A DNA stretch of 28,321 bases, from contig JBHELD010000032.1 in assembly GCA_046263255.1 (NCBI GenBank), forward strand, positions 1 through 28,321, read 5' to 3'. The DNA is from JALZEG01 sp046263255. Its GTDB lineage: Bacteria; Actinomycetota; CADDZG01; WHSQ01. A program made the translations under genes and the position numbers. Shown piece by piece: positions 1 to 7,887 of the stretch. Under the pieces are notes generated by a model that did no database searches, was not told the DNA's origin, and saw nothing but the letters and a program-made list of their open reading frames with translations. Numbering within the stretch: the stretch's first letter is position 1; every line of letters begins with the position of its first letter.

Positions 1-2317
1 GGACCAGAAGCGCTGGATACAGGAGCGCGTCGAGGCGGAGGTCGACCAGGAGCTCCCGCTCGACGACAAGAAGCACATCCTCGAGCGCCTCAACGCGGCC
101 GAGGCGTTCGAGCGGTTCCTGCACTCGAAGTACACCGGGCAGAAGCGGTTCTCGCTCGAGGGGGCGGAGAGCCTGATCCCGATGCTGGACCTCCTCATCG
201 AGGGGGCCGAGCACAGCGGGATCGTCGAGGTCGTGATGGGGATGTCGCACCGCGGCCGGCTGAACGTGCTCGCGAACATCGTCGGCAAGCCGCTTAACGA
301 GATCTTCGGCGAGTTCGAGGGCAACATCCCGCCGGACACGGTCCAGGGCTCGGGCGACGTGAAGTACCACCTCGGCATGACCGGGCGCTTCACGACGCGC
401 GACGGGAACAGCATCGGCGTCGTGCTCGCGTCGAACCCCTCGCACCTGGAGGCGGTCGACCCGGTCGTCGAGGGCATGGCGCGCGCGAAGCAGGACCTGC
501 TCGACGACGGCGCGCACGAGCGCGTGCTGCCGGTGCTCCTGCACGGCGACGCGGCGTTCGCCGGCCAGGGCGTGGTCGCCGAGACCCTGAACCTCTCGGC
601 GCTGCCGGGCTACCGGACGGGGGGCACCGTCCACGTCGTCGTCAACAACAACATCGGGTTCACCACCGCGCCGGCCGCGGGGCGCTCGAGCACCTACGCG
701 ACCGACATCGCGAAGATGGTCCAGGCGCCGATCGTCCACGTGAACGGCGACGACCCGGAGGCGTGCGTGCGCGCGGTGCGCCTCGCCCTCGACTTCCGCA
801 ACGCGTTCCAGAAGGACGTCGTGATCGACCTCGTCTGCTACCGGCGCTACGGGCACAACGAGGCGGACGAGCCCGCGTTCACGCAGCCGCTGATGTACTC
901 GAAGATCGAGGAGCGCCGCTCGGTGCGCAAGCTGTACACCGAAGCGCTGCTCAACCGCGGGGAGCTGAGCGTCGAGGAGGCCGAGCAGGCGCTCGAGAGC
1001 TTCCGCGAGCGCATGCAGGCGTCGCTGCGTGAGGTGAAGGAGAGCGCGCCGCCGAAGCCGGTGCGCGCGGTGCCCCCCCGGCCCGCGGGCGTGCTGCCGC
1101 ACGTCGACACGACCGTCGACCGCGAGCGCCTCGAGCGCGTGCACCGCGTGCTGACGACGTTCCCGCAGGGGTTCGAGCCCCACCCCAAGCTGCGGAAGAT
1201 GATCGAGAAGCGCGCGACGATGCTCGACGACGACGCCATCGACTGGGCATCGGGCGAGGCGCTGGCGTTCGGGTCGCTGCTGCTCGAAGGCGTCGACGTC
1301 CGGATCGCGGGGCAGGACACGCGGCGCGGGACGTTCAGCCAGCGGCACTCGGTCCTCGTGGACCACCGGACGGGCGAGGAGTACACGCCGCTGAACGACC
1401 TCGGCGGGCGCGCCGGGCGCTTCCGCGCGTACGACAGCCTGCTGAGCGAGTACGCCGCGATGGGCTTCGACTACGGCTACTCGGTCGCGAACGGCGACGC
1501 GCTCGTCTGCTGGGAGGCGCAGTTCGGCGACTTCGTCAACGGCGGACAGATCGTCGTCGACCAGTTCCTCGTCGCCGGCGAGGACAAGTGGGGACAGGAG
1601 AGCGGCCTCGTGCTGCTGCTGCCCCACGGCTTCGAGGGGCAGGGGCCGGAGCACTCGAGCGCGCGGCTCGAGCGCTTCCTCACGCTGAGCGCGGAGGACA
1701 ACATCCAGGTCGTGCAGCCGACGACGGCCGCGCAGTACTTCCACGTCCTGCGCCGGCAGATGCACCGCACGGTGCGCAAGCCGCTCGTCGTGATGACGCC
1801 GAAGTCGCTGCTGCGTCATCCCGCGGCCCGGAGCGCCACGCGGGAGCTGACCGACGGGGGCTTCCGCGAGACGCTGGACGATCCGTTCGTGCAGGACCGT
1901 TCGGCGGTGCGGCGTGTGCTGCTGTGCAGCGGCAAGATCGCGTACCCGCTGATCGAGAAGCGCGACGCCGACGACGCGCCCGTCGCCGTCGTACGGATAG
2001 AGCAGCTCTATCCCTTCCCGTTTGAGCAGCTCGAGGACGTCTTCGCGAGCTACCCGAACCTCGAGGAGATCCGGTGGGTCCAGGAGGAGCCGGAGAACAT
2101 GGGCGCCTGGTCGTTCGTGAACGCGCGGCTGCGGGACAGGGTCGTCGAACGCTGGAGGCTGAGCCACGCGTCGCGCTTCGAGAGCGGGAGCCCGGCGACG
2201 GGGAGCTCGATGGTGCACGAGCAGGAGCACCGGGAGCTGCTGGAGCGGGCGTTCGAGGGGTGGGAGTCGGGGGGCTCGAAGCCCGGCGACGCGCCGGCCC
2301 CGCCGCCTACCGACTAG
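1..2317 (+). CDS. sucA: 2-oxoglutarate dehydrogenase E1 component (5' end missing)
   Basis: This is the thiamine-diphosphate-dependent E1 of the 2-oxoglutarate dehydrogenase complex, which decarboxylates 2-oxoglutarate in the TCA cycle. The reading frame is open from base 2, so the gene starts outside the window; 771 residues are visible. The first residues include the E1 signature HSKYTGQKRFSLEG (bases about 125-166). Further on are the MGMSHRGRLNVLAN block, the thiamine-diphosphate motif that begins HGDAAFAGQG and ends in VVNNN, the CYRRYGHNEADEP block, and the C-terminal pyrimidine-binding block with GQDTRRGTFSQRH. The protein ends in a short proline-rich tail. Actinobacterial homologues (Kgd) often carry an E2-like N-terminal domain; that part lies outside and cannot be judged. 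The gene converges on the epimerase gene downstream. Identity is secure; whether it is SucA-type or the Kgd fusion is open. Confidence 0.96.
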   Translation, partial: DQKRWIQERVEAEVDQELPLDDKKHILERLNAAEAFERFLHSKYTGQKRFSLEGAESLIPMLDLLIEGAEHSGIVEVVMGMSHRGRLNVLANIVGKPLNEIFGEFEGNIPPDTVQGSGDVKYHLGMTGRFTTRDGNSIGVVLASNPSHLEAVDPVVEGMARAKQDLLDDGAHERVLPVLLHGDAAFAGQGVVAETLNLSALPGYRTGGTVHVVVNNNIGFTTAPAAGRSSTYATDIAKMVQAPIVHVNGDDPEACVRAVRLALDFRNAFQKDVVIDLVCYRRYGHNEADEPAFTQPLMYSKIEERRSVRKLYTEALLNRGELSVEEAEQALESFRERMQASLREVKESAPPKPVRAVPPRPAGVLPHVDTTVDRERLERVHRVLTTFPQGFEPHPKLRKMIEKRATMLDDDAIDWASGEALAFGSLLLEGVDVRIAGQDTRRGTFSQRHSVLVDHRTGEEYTPLNDLGGRAGRFRAYDSLLSEYAAMGFDYGYSVANGDALVCWEAQFGDFVNGGQIVVDQFLVAGEDKWGQESGLVLLLPHGFEGQGPEHSSARLERFLTLSAEDNIQVVQPTTAAQYFHVLRRQMHRTVRKPLVVMTPKSLLRHPAARSATRELTDGGFRETLDDPFVQDRSAVRRVLLCSGKIAYPLIEKRDADDAPVAVVRIEQLYPFPFEQLEDVFASYPNLEEIRWVQEEPENMGAWSFVNARLRDRVVERWRLSHASRFESGSPATGSSMVHEQEHRELLERAFEGWESGGSKPGDAPAPPPTD

Positions 2318-2402
2318 TCGGACCAACCGGGCTACCTCACGCGTGGATACCGCCGGCCCCACGCTTGCACGTCACACGCGTCGCGCCGAGCCCCCCTTGA
2401 TC

Positions 2403-2442
2403 GATGGGGGTCGTGGTGCACAAGGGAACCATCACCCCCATC
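2403..2442. terminator. Hairpin between convergent genes, possible bidirectional terminator
   Basis: Bases 2403-2417 pair with 2428-2442 (13 of 15 positions, with a perfect 9-bp base made of gatgggggt and acccccatc) around a 10-base loop. It lies in the 210-bp space between the stop codons of sucA and the epimerase gene, where a terminator is expected. There is no T-tract on either strand, so intrinsic termination is only an inference. I see no gene in this gap. Confidence 0.45.
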
Positions 2443-2527
2443 AGGTCGAGCGGCTCGACCGCGAGCACGCGCCGTGGCGCCGGAACGTCGTCGTCGCGCG
2501 GCCTCTGGGGAGCAGCCATCGCCGGCG

Positions 2528-3571
2528 CTAGGCCCTCCTGGAAATCAGACCCTTCGCCCGCGCCGCGTCGATCGTCGCCGCCAGGGTGTCGGCCGTCGTG
2601 TAGGCCGGCAGCCAGCCGAGCTCCTTCTTCGCCTTCGTCGTGTCCATCAGCACCGGCACCCGCAGCGCGTTCACCCACGTCGCCCTCGCCGGCATCAGCG
2701 GGAGCGTCGACACGATCCGCGCGGTGGTCTCGACGGCGAGCTCCGGGATCGGCACCGCGTACCAGCCCAGCGCGTGCGCGAGGTCGGTCAGCGTGATCTC
2801 GCCGTCGGCCGCGAGGTTGTAGACGCCCGGAGGACCTTCCCCCAGGACCCCCGCGACCAGAGCCGCCGCGACGTCGTCCTCGTGCACGAGCTGGAACGGG
2901 ATCCCGGGGTCGGGGATCACCGGGCGCAGCACCGGGAGCGCTCCGCCGAGCTTCCGCAGCGGCCCCGGCACCTTGTCGGCCGCGCCCACGAGAGGGATCT
3001 GCTCGATGAGGTCGGTCGAGTCCGGCCCCGCCACGATGCACGGGCGGAAGACGTAGACGCCGGCGTCCGCGTAGCGCCCGAGGTTGCCCAGCATCTCCTC
3101 GAGCTGCGCCTTCTGGCGCGAGTAGTAGTGGTTGTCGCTGCCGCGCGCGCTGACCTTCTCGGTCAGCCACCGGGGGTTGTCCTTGTGGAACCCGTACGCG
3201 GCAACCGACGAGGTGTAGACGAGGCGCTTCACCTCGGCCGCGAACGCCGACTCGAAGACGTTGCGCGACCCCTTCACGTTGATCTCCTGCGTCTCGTCCT
3301 CGGATCCCATGATCAGGAACGCGAGGTGGACGACGACGTCGGCGTCGGCGACGAGTGCGTCTACGGACGCGCGGTCGAGGACGTCGCCGCGCCGGTACTC
3401 GAGCTTGCGCAGGCCCAGCCTCTCCGGGTCGAACGGGCGGCGAGCCATCCCCAGCACCCGTGCGACCTCCGGCGTCCGCTCGAGGAGCCGGACGAACGAC
3501 CGGCCGATGCTCCCGGTCGGGCCGGTGACCGCGACGGTCAACCGGTTGGAAGAGTTCTCGGTGCCGGCCAC
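2528..3571 (-). CDS. NAD-dependent epimerase/dehydratase (extended SDR family)
   Basis: This is a 347-residue Rossmann-fold protein of the extended short-chain dehydrogenase family, acting in the cytoplasm on an unknown, possibly sugar- or sterol-like, substrate. The N-terminal nucleotide-binding motif TGPTGSIG is at residues 16-23. DVVVHLAF (around 78-85) is the usual second strand region, VYTSSVAAYG (118-127) carries the catalytic serine region, and Y150-x-x-x-K154 (YSRQK) is the catalytic pair. The start is GTG at 3571, preceded by AGGAG at a suitable distance. Length is normal for the family. It is divergent from the channel-like gene and convergent with sucA, so it is probably transcribed alone. 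The family is secure; the substrate cannot be read from the sequence. Confidence 0.9.
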   Translation of the reverse strand: MAGTENSSNRLTVAVTGPTGSIGRSFVRLLERTPEVARVLGMARRPFDPERLGLRKLEYRRGDVLDRASVDALVADADVVVHLAFLIMGSEDETQEINVKGSRNVFESAFAAEVKRLVYTSSVAAYGFHKDNPRWLTEKVSARGSDNHYYSRQKAQLEEMLGNLGRYADAGVYVFRPCIVAGPDSTDLIEQIPLVGAADKVPGPLRKLGGALPVLRPVIPDPGIPFQLVHEDDVAAALVAGVLGEGPPGVYNLAADGEITLTDLAHALGWYAVPIPELAVETTARIVSTLPLMPARATWVNALRVPVLMDTTKAKKELGWLPAYTTADTLAATIDAARAKGLISRRA

Positions 3572-3601
3572 GCAGCTCCTCTCCGGGTCGGGGTCGCCAC
3601 C

Positions 3602-3607
3602 TAGTAT
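3602..3607 (+). promoter_or_regulatory. Putative -10 box of a leaderless promoter
   Basis: TAGTAT matches the actinobacterial TANNNT -10 box and lies six bases before an ATG at 3614, where transcription would begin. There is no convincing -35 hexamer at 17 bp. The same arrangement recurs before the kinase gene and pheA in this window. Confidence 0.45.
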
Positions 3608-3613
3608 TCACCG

Positions 3614-3640
3614 ATGAGCCGCGCGCAGGACGCCGCGTGA
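3614..3640 (+). CDS. Possible 8-codon leader minigene (MSRAQDAA)
   Basis: ATG at 3614 opens an eight-codon frame ending in TGA at 3638-3640. That stop overlaps the GTG start (3637-3639) of the channel-like gene as GTGA. The ATG sits at the expected transcription start of the TAGTAT box, so a leaderless transcript would be translated through this minigene and the ribosome could re-initiate on the GTG. It is too short to judge by coding statistics and may be chance. Confidence 0.3.
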   Translation: MSRAQDAA

Positions 3641-4782
3641 TTCCCGAGGCCGTTCGGTGGGCCGGGTGTGTCGCCGGCGCCGCGATCGTCGTCCTGACCT
3701 GGATCGGGATGCTCGACACGCTCGTGGTGCCGCGGGGGCTCTCGTCGCGGCTCGCGGCCGGCGTCGGCAAGACCGTGCGCCGGCTGTTCCTTCTGATCGC
3801 CAACCGCTTCGACGAGTACGAGTCGAAGGACGCGGTTCTGGTGCTGCAGGGTCCGATCACGCTGCTCCTGCTGCTGGTGACGTGGATCGGATGCTTCCTG
3901 TTCGGCTACACGCTGATCCTCTACCCGATCGAGAACGTGTCGTTCGTCCAGACGCTCGAGGAGGTCGGGTCGGCGTTCTTCACGCTCGGCTTCGCCGGCC
4001 CCCGCTCGACCGGCGCGACGCTCGTCCACGTCGTCGCCGCGTTCACCGGGCTGATCGTGATCGCGCTGCAGATCGCGTACCTGCCGACGCTCTACGCGTC
4101 CTTCAACCGGCGCGAGACCCTCGTGACGATGCTGCAGAGCCGCGCCGGTTCCCCCGCGTGGGGGCCGGAGATCATCCGGCGCCACCACTCGGTCGGGATC
4201 GTCGACAACCTCCGCACGCTCTACAACGAATGGGAGCAATGGGCCGCCGACGTCGCCGAGAGCCATACGAACTACCCGATCCTCGTGTCGTTCCGCTCCC
4301 CCCACCCGCTGCGGTCGTGGATCGTCGGGCTGCTCGCGGTGATGGACTCCGCCGCGCTCTACAGCGCGCTGTCGCCGGCGGAGGCGCCGTCGGAGGCGCG
4401 GCTCTGCATCCGCATGGGGTTCAACTGCATGCGCGACATCGCCGGCGCGATGCGGATCCCGTTCGACCCCGACCCGCTGCCGACAGATCCGATCGAGCTG
4501 ACGTTGGACGAGTTCAAGGGGGCCGTGCACCAGCTCGAGGAGGTCGGGTTCCCGATGGAGCGGACGATCGAGGAGGCGTGGCCGCACTTCCGCGGGTGGC
4601 GGGTGAACTACGAGTCGCTCGCCTACGCGCTCGCCGACTTCGCGACCGCGCCGCCGGGCCCGTGGTCCGGCCCCCGCGAGCACCTCCCGGGCATGTCGAT
4701 CATCCCGCAGCGTCCCGCGAACCGGCAGCCGAACGACACGCGCGAGGCGGTCCGTCCCAAGGGGCAGGGGACCGGCTGGTAG
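3637..4782 (+). CDS. Channel-like membrane protein (2TM-pore type, unusual filter) with a large cytoplasmic domain
   Basis: The protein has 381 residues. The N-terminal third has three membrane segments (about residues 8-30, 66-92 and 128-150). Between the second and third is a short re-entrant-looking stretch, GSAFFTLGFAGP (111-122), placed where the pore loop and filter of two-TM potassium channels lie. The filter would read TLGFA rather than the usual T-x-G-[YF]-G. The remaining 230 residues are soluble, rich in acidic and aromatic residues, with no domain I recognise. The start is GTG 3637, with a weak AGGA upstream, overlapping the stop of a minigene. A 9-bp gap to the next gene suggests an operon. 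Related actinobacterial proteins are often labelled as two-pore-domain potassium channels; transport itself is not shown. The gene call is firm, the channel role only moderate. Confidence 0.8.
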   Translation: MIPEAVRWAGCVAGAAIVVLTWIGMLDTLVVPRGLSSRLAAGVGKTVRRLFLLIANRFDEYESKDAVLVLQGPITLLLLLVTWIGCFLFGYTLILYPIENVSFVQTLEEVGSAFFTLGFAGPRSTGATLVHVVAAFTGLIVIALQIAYLPTLYASFNRRETLVTMLQSRAGSPAWGPEIIRRHHSVGIVDNLRTLYNEWEQWAADVAESHTNYPILVSFRSPHPLRSWIVGLLAVMDSAALYSALSPAEAPSEARLCIRMGFNCMRDIAGAMRIPFDPDPLPTDPIELTLDEFKGAVHQLEEVGFPMERTIEEAWPHFRGWRVNYESLAYALADFATAPPGPWSGPREHLPGMSIIPQRPANRQPNDTREAVRPKGQGTGW

Positions 4783-4791
4783 AAAAGCTCG

Positions 4792-5568
4792 ATGTCGATC
4801 TCCGTCGCCGCGGCGCTGGAAATGGTCCTGAGCCGACGCGGCGGAATCGAGGGCTCCCCTCCCGGCGGAGCCGCCGATTGGCAGTCGTGGCGCGGCCTCC
4901 GGCTTGCGGGCGACGCGCCCAGAGAGGTCCCCTCGATCCCGTACCAGAGCGACGAGGGAGCGTTCCTCGGCCCCGGAGGCCGTCCCTCTCCCGGCGCGAC
5001 CGGCGAGGGGCTGTGCCACCTCGTGCTCTTGGGCCTGCGAGACTCCGGCGCGGCCGTGATCGCGGCCGACTGGCTCGAGGAGGCGCGCACTCCCGCGCTC
5101 GCGTGGCTAGACCCGCCGGACGAGGTGCCCGGCGAGCTCGACGTAACGGCGGCGGCGCGCGTGTGGGCGACTGCGTCCGCGACGTGCGGGCTGCTCGCGG
5201 CCGGACGCGACCCGGGGCACCGCGCGCTGAGCCTGCTGCGCGGCGAGGCCGATCCGGCCGGTCGCTTCACCGGCGGCGGCTATCCGACTTTCGCGGCCGC
5301 CGGCGCCTTCTGGCTCGCCGAGGGGCCGAAGACCGAGATGGCGGAGTGGGGTCTGAAGTGGGCCCGCGAGGCCGACGAGGAGTGGTGGGACGCGTGGGAG
5401 CGCGCTACGGCGCTCACCTTCTGGGGAGCGGCGGGAATACCCGTCGAGCACGCGACCGCCGACCAGTTCCTCGACGAGCTGCGCGACGCCGCGCCCGAGG
5501 AGGGATGGCCGGACGACCTCGGGTTGACGCTGAGGACGCTGGAGCTGATCGAGGCCTTCGGCGGATGA
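4792..5568 (+). CDS. Hypothetical protein, 258 residues, coupled to a DNA glycosylase
   Basis: I do not recognise this protein. It is soluble, with no signal peptide or membrane segment, acidic, and rich in tryptophan and alanine, particularly around residues 167-205 where WLAEGP, EWGLKWA and EEWWDAWERA occur. The composition and the GGGYPTFAAAGAFWLA stretch (about 162-177) faintly recall alpha/alpha-barrel proteins such as prenyltransferase-like repeats, but I see no catalytic motif, so no function is assigned. ATG 4792 follows the channel gene stop by 9 bp and has no clear Shine-Dalgarno site. Its TGA (5566-5568) overlaps the ATG of the glycosylase gene, so the two are probably translated together and may be functionally linked. 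Codon use matches its neighbours, arguing against recent transfer. Confidence 0.8.
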   Translation: MSISVAAALEMVLSRRGGIEGSPPGGAADWQSWRGLRLAGDAPREVPSIPYQSDEGAFLGPGGRPSPGATGEGLCHLVLLGLRDSGAAVIAADWLEEARTPALAWLDPPDEVPGELDVTAAARVWATASATCGLLAAGRDPGHRALSLLRGEADPAGRFTGGGYPTFAAAGAFWLAEGPKTEMAEWGLKWAREADEEWWDAWERATALTFWGAAGIPVEHATADQFLDELRDAAPEEGWPDDLGLTLRTLELIEAFGG

Positions 5569-6500
5569 CGCGCCTTCTCGTCCCCCTGAGAGGGCCCGGC
5601 GGCGAGCCCGTCGACCTCGCCCGCACGCTCGCGTCGCACGGCGTCGCGTCGCTCCCTCCGATGGAGATAGACGAGCAGTCGCTGTCGTTCGAGGTCACGG
5701 TCGCAGTCGCGCGCGGCCGGCCGCGCACGATAACCGCGCGCCCGGCCGCGCCGGGCGCCGTCTCGATCGACGTCGCAGGACGTCCTCCCGCCGCGGCCAC
5801 CGCGGAGGAGCTGAAGGCGACGGTGCGGCGGATCCTGGGACTCGAGCAGGACCTCTCCGGCTTCTACGACGCGGTGCGAGACGACCCCGACCTGTCGTGG
5901 ACGGCCGCGGGGGCCGGGCGGATGATCCGCAGCCCCAGCGTCTTCGAGGAGGTCGTCAAGACCGTGTGCACGACGAACTGCGCGTGGTCGGCGACCGTGC
6001 GGATGACGACCGCGCTGGTCGAGCACCTGGGGGAGCCCGCGGCGGGAGCGCCGGCGACCGGGTGGCGCGGCCGCGCCTTTCCCACGCGTGCGGCCATGGC
6101 GTCGGCGGGGGAGGACTTCTACCGCGACGTCGTCCGCGCCGGCTACCGCGGCAGGTACCTCGTCTCTTTGGCGACGATGGTCGCGGAGCGCACGGTGGAC
6201 CTCGAGGCGCTGGTCGCGGCTCCTCCCGAGGAGCTCCCGGACGAAGAGCTCGCGAAGCGCCTGCAGGCGCTCCCGGGCGTCGGGCCCTACGCGGCGGCGC
6301 ACATCATGATGCTGGCCGGACGCCACTCGCTGCTGATCCTCGACTCGTGGACGCGGCCGACGTACGCGCGTCTCACCCGGCGCAAGAAGGCCTCGGATGC
6401 CGCGATCGAGCGGCGTTTCCGCCGCTACGGGAGATACCGGGGCCTCGCGTTCTGGCTCTTCCTCACCCGCGAATGGGTGGACGACGACCGCGCCGGGTAG
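5565..6500 (+). CDS. HhH-GPD family DNA glycosylase (AlkA/OGG-like)
   Basis: The 311-residue protein belongs to the helix-hairpin-helix base-excision glycosylases that remove alkylated or oxidised bases from DNA. The hairpin LQALPGVGPYAAAHIM lies at about residues 233-248, followed by LLILDSWTR with the catalytic aspartate at D260. Residues 120-165 hold the helical region where the family searches the base (VFEEVVKTVCTTNCAWS). There is no C-terminal four-cysteine iron-sulfur motif, and the catalytic lysine of OGG1/Nth enzymes is not evident, so an AlkA-like monofunctional enzyme is most likely. The N-terminal 90 residues probably form the beta domain seen in AlkA/OGG1. The start ATG 5565 overlaps the stop of the preceding gene as ATGA. 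The family is secure; base specificity is not. Confidence 0.88.
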   Translation: MTRLLVPLRGPGGEPVDLARTLASHGVASLPPMEIDEQSLSFEVTVAVARGRPRTITARPAAPGAVSIDVAGRPPAAATAEELKATVRRILGLEQDLSGFYDAVRDDPDLSWTAAGAGRMIRSPSVFEEVVKTVCTTNCAWSATVRMTTALVEHLGEPAAGAPATGWRGRAFPTRAAMASAGEDFYRDVVRAGYRGRYLVSLATMVAERTVDLEALVAAPPEELPDEELAKRLQALPGVGPYAAAHIMMLAGRHSLLILDSWTRPTYARLTRRKKASDAAIERRFRRYGRYRGLAFWLFLTREWVDDDRAG

Positions 6501-6563
6501 AGACGGGGGCCGTCGGCGGCCGTCCCACGGATTCCTGCGCGAGCTCGAGTCGGAGGGCCTCGC

Positions 6564-7610
6564 CTAGCCGCCGCGCATGCTCTTGCTCACCAGCCTGTAC
6601 TGCCGCTTCTGCTCGGCCGCGGCGCGCCGGTCCTGCTTGACGCGCAGGTAGCGCAGCTCGCGCTGCAGCTTGCGGTAGCTCGCGAGCCGCTCCGGCGAGA
6701 GGGTCCCGGCCTCGTGCGCGGCGACGACCGCGCAGCCCGGCTCGCGGTCGTGTGCGCAGTCGTCGAAGCGGCAGAGCTCCGCGAGCTCGGCGACGTCGCC
6801 AAAGGTCCGGTCCATGCTCTCGCCGTCCCATAGCTGCAGCTCGCGCATCCCCGGCGTGTCGAGCACGAGGCCTCCGCCGGGGAGGCGGAACAGGTGTCGC
6901 TCGGTCGTCGTGTGCCGGCCCCTGCCGTCGTAGCGGATCTCCGCCACGCGCTGCAGCTCGGTGCCGGCGAGGCGGTTGAGCAGCGTCGACTTGCCCGCGC
7001 CGGAGGAGCCGAGCAGCGCCGCGGTCTTGTCGCCGGCGAGGTACGGCCTCACCTCGTCCACCCCCTCGCCGGTGAGGCCGTTGACGACGTGGACCGGGAT
7101 CCCGAGGGCGACGGTCTCGACCTCGGCCAGAGCGGCACCGAGGTCGTCGCAGAGGTCCGGCTTCGTCAGGACGATCACGGGGCTCGCGCCGCCCGACCAC
7201 GCGGTCGTGACGTAGCGCTCGAGCCGCCGGGGGTTGAGGTCGTGGTTCAACGCCGCGACGAGAAACGCCACGTCGACGTTCGCCGCGACGACCTGCTCGC
7301 GGGTCACCTTCCCGGCTTCGTGGCGCGAGAACTTGCTCGTGCGCGGAAGGATCGCCTCGACGATCGTCGCCGGCTCGTTCGGCAAGGGGCGCAGCGCCAG
7401 CCAGTCGCCCACCGCAGGGCGGCCGTCGCCGTCGCCGCGCATGCGGCCGGTCAGGCGGGCGGCGGTCTCGCCTGCTTCCGTGAGGACGACGTACGCGCCG
7501 CGGTGCTGCACCGCGACGCGGCCGGGGATCCACCCGGCGGCGCGGTGTGGTGCCATGTGCTCCTCGAGCTCGGCCGTCCAGCCGAGCTCGTGCAGATCGA
7601 ATGAGGTCAC
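6564..7610 (-). CDS. rsgA: Ribosome small subunit-dependent GTPase A
   Basis: RsgA is a circularly permuted GTPase that acts late in 30S subunit assembly. The permuted motif order is clear in the 348 residues: G4 (TKPD, 149-152) precedes the P-loop (GSSGAGKST, 201-209) and G3 (DTPG, 251-254). An N-terminal OB-fold occupies about 30-90. The C-terminal zinc site has C280, C285, H287 and C293 (CRFDDCAHDREPGC). A basic tail follows, in keeping with RNA binding. The start is GTG 7610 with AGGAG a few bases upstream. The gene is convergent with the glycosylase gene (63-bp gap). It probably stands alone or behind the short leader described at 7731-7787. Confidence 0.96.
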   Translation of the reverse strand: MTSFDLHELGWTAELEEHMAPHRAAGWIPGRVAVQHRGAYVVLTEAGETAARLTGRMRGDGDGRPAVGDWLALRPLPNEPATIVEAILPRTSKFSRHEAGKVTREQVVAANVDVAFLVAALNHDLNPRRLERYVTTAWSGGASPVIVLTKPDLCDDLGAALAEVETVALGIPVHVVNGLTGEGVDEVRPYLAGDKTAALLGSSGAGKSTLLNRLAGTELQRVAEIRYDGRGRHTTTERHLFRLPGGGLVLDTPGMRELQLWDGESMDRTFGDVAELAELCRFDDCAHDREPGCAVVAAHEAGTLSPERLASYRKLQRELRYLRVKQDRRAAAEQKRQYRLVSKSMRGG

Positions 7611-7635
7611 CTCGGGCTCCTGTACGAACTGGGGC

Positions 7636-7653
7636 GCGCGCTGCCGAGCGCGC
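7636..7653 (-). other. Stem-loop in the rsgA 5' leader
   Basis: A perfect 7-bp stem (gcgcgct pairing with agcgcgc) with a four-base loop lies about 26 bases before the rsgA GTG. It might tune rsgA expression or simply reflect GC-rich DNA. The 277-bp gap between rsgA and the VOC gene holds this stem, the small reading frame at 7731-7787, and nothing else I can identify. Confidence 0.3.
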
Positions 7654-7730
7654 CTGCGAACGGGCGTGTGTCGTCGCGCCGGGCGCGCAGGCAGCGGGGA
7701 AAGACGCTGCGCGATTCCGCTGGAAGACGG

Positions 7731-7787
7731 CTAGCGGAGGATCGGGCCGTGCGCCGGCGCGGCGGAGATCGCGTTGGGCACCATCAT
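7731..7787 (-). CDS. Possible 18-residue peptide upstream of rsgA
   Basis: An 18-codon frame (MMVPNAISAAPAHGPILR) reads toward rsgA and is preceded by a strong purine-rich ribosome-binding site (GAGGAGGTGGAGACCG directly before ATG). It ends 120 bases before the rsgA start. No family is recognised; it could be a leader peptide or a chance frame. The strong ribosome-binding site is the only reason it is listed. Confidence 0.25.
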   Translation of the reverse strand: MMVPNAISAAPAHGPILR

Positions 7788-7887
7788 CGGTCTCCACCTC
7801 CTCGCTCGGTCGCGCACGGAATGCTTTCATCGAGGAGGATGCACGTCCGCGGCACGAAAAGCAAGCGCGCGATCGAGGGAGGGCGAG

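Noticed and set aside
3601..5019. A 472-codon open frame antisense to the channel-like gene and the unknown gene.
   Set aside because: Arginine-rich, no recognisable domain, and it opposes a gene with convincing membrane segments.
7774..7887. A longer start for the VOC protein.
   Set aside because: The extra 38 residues do not resemble the VOC fold, and the internal ATG at 7888 has a strong ribosome-binding site.
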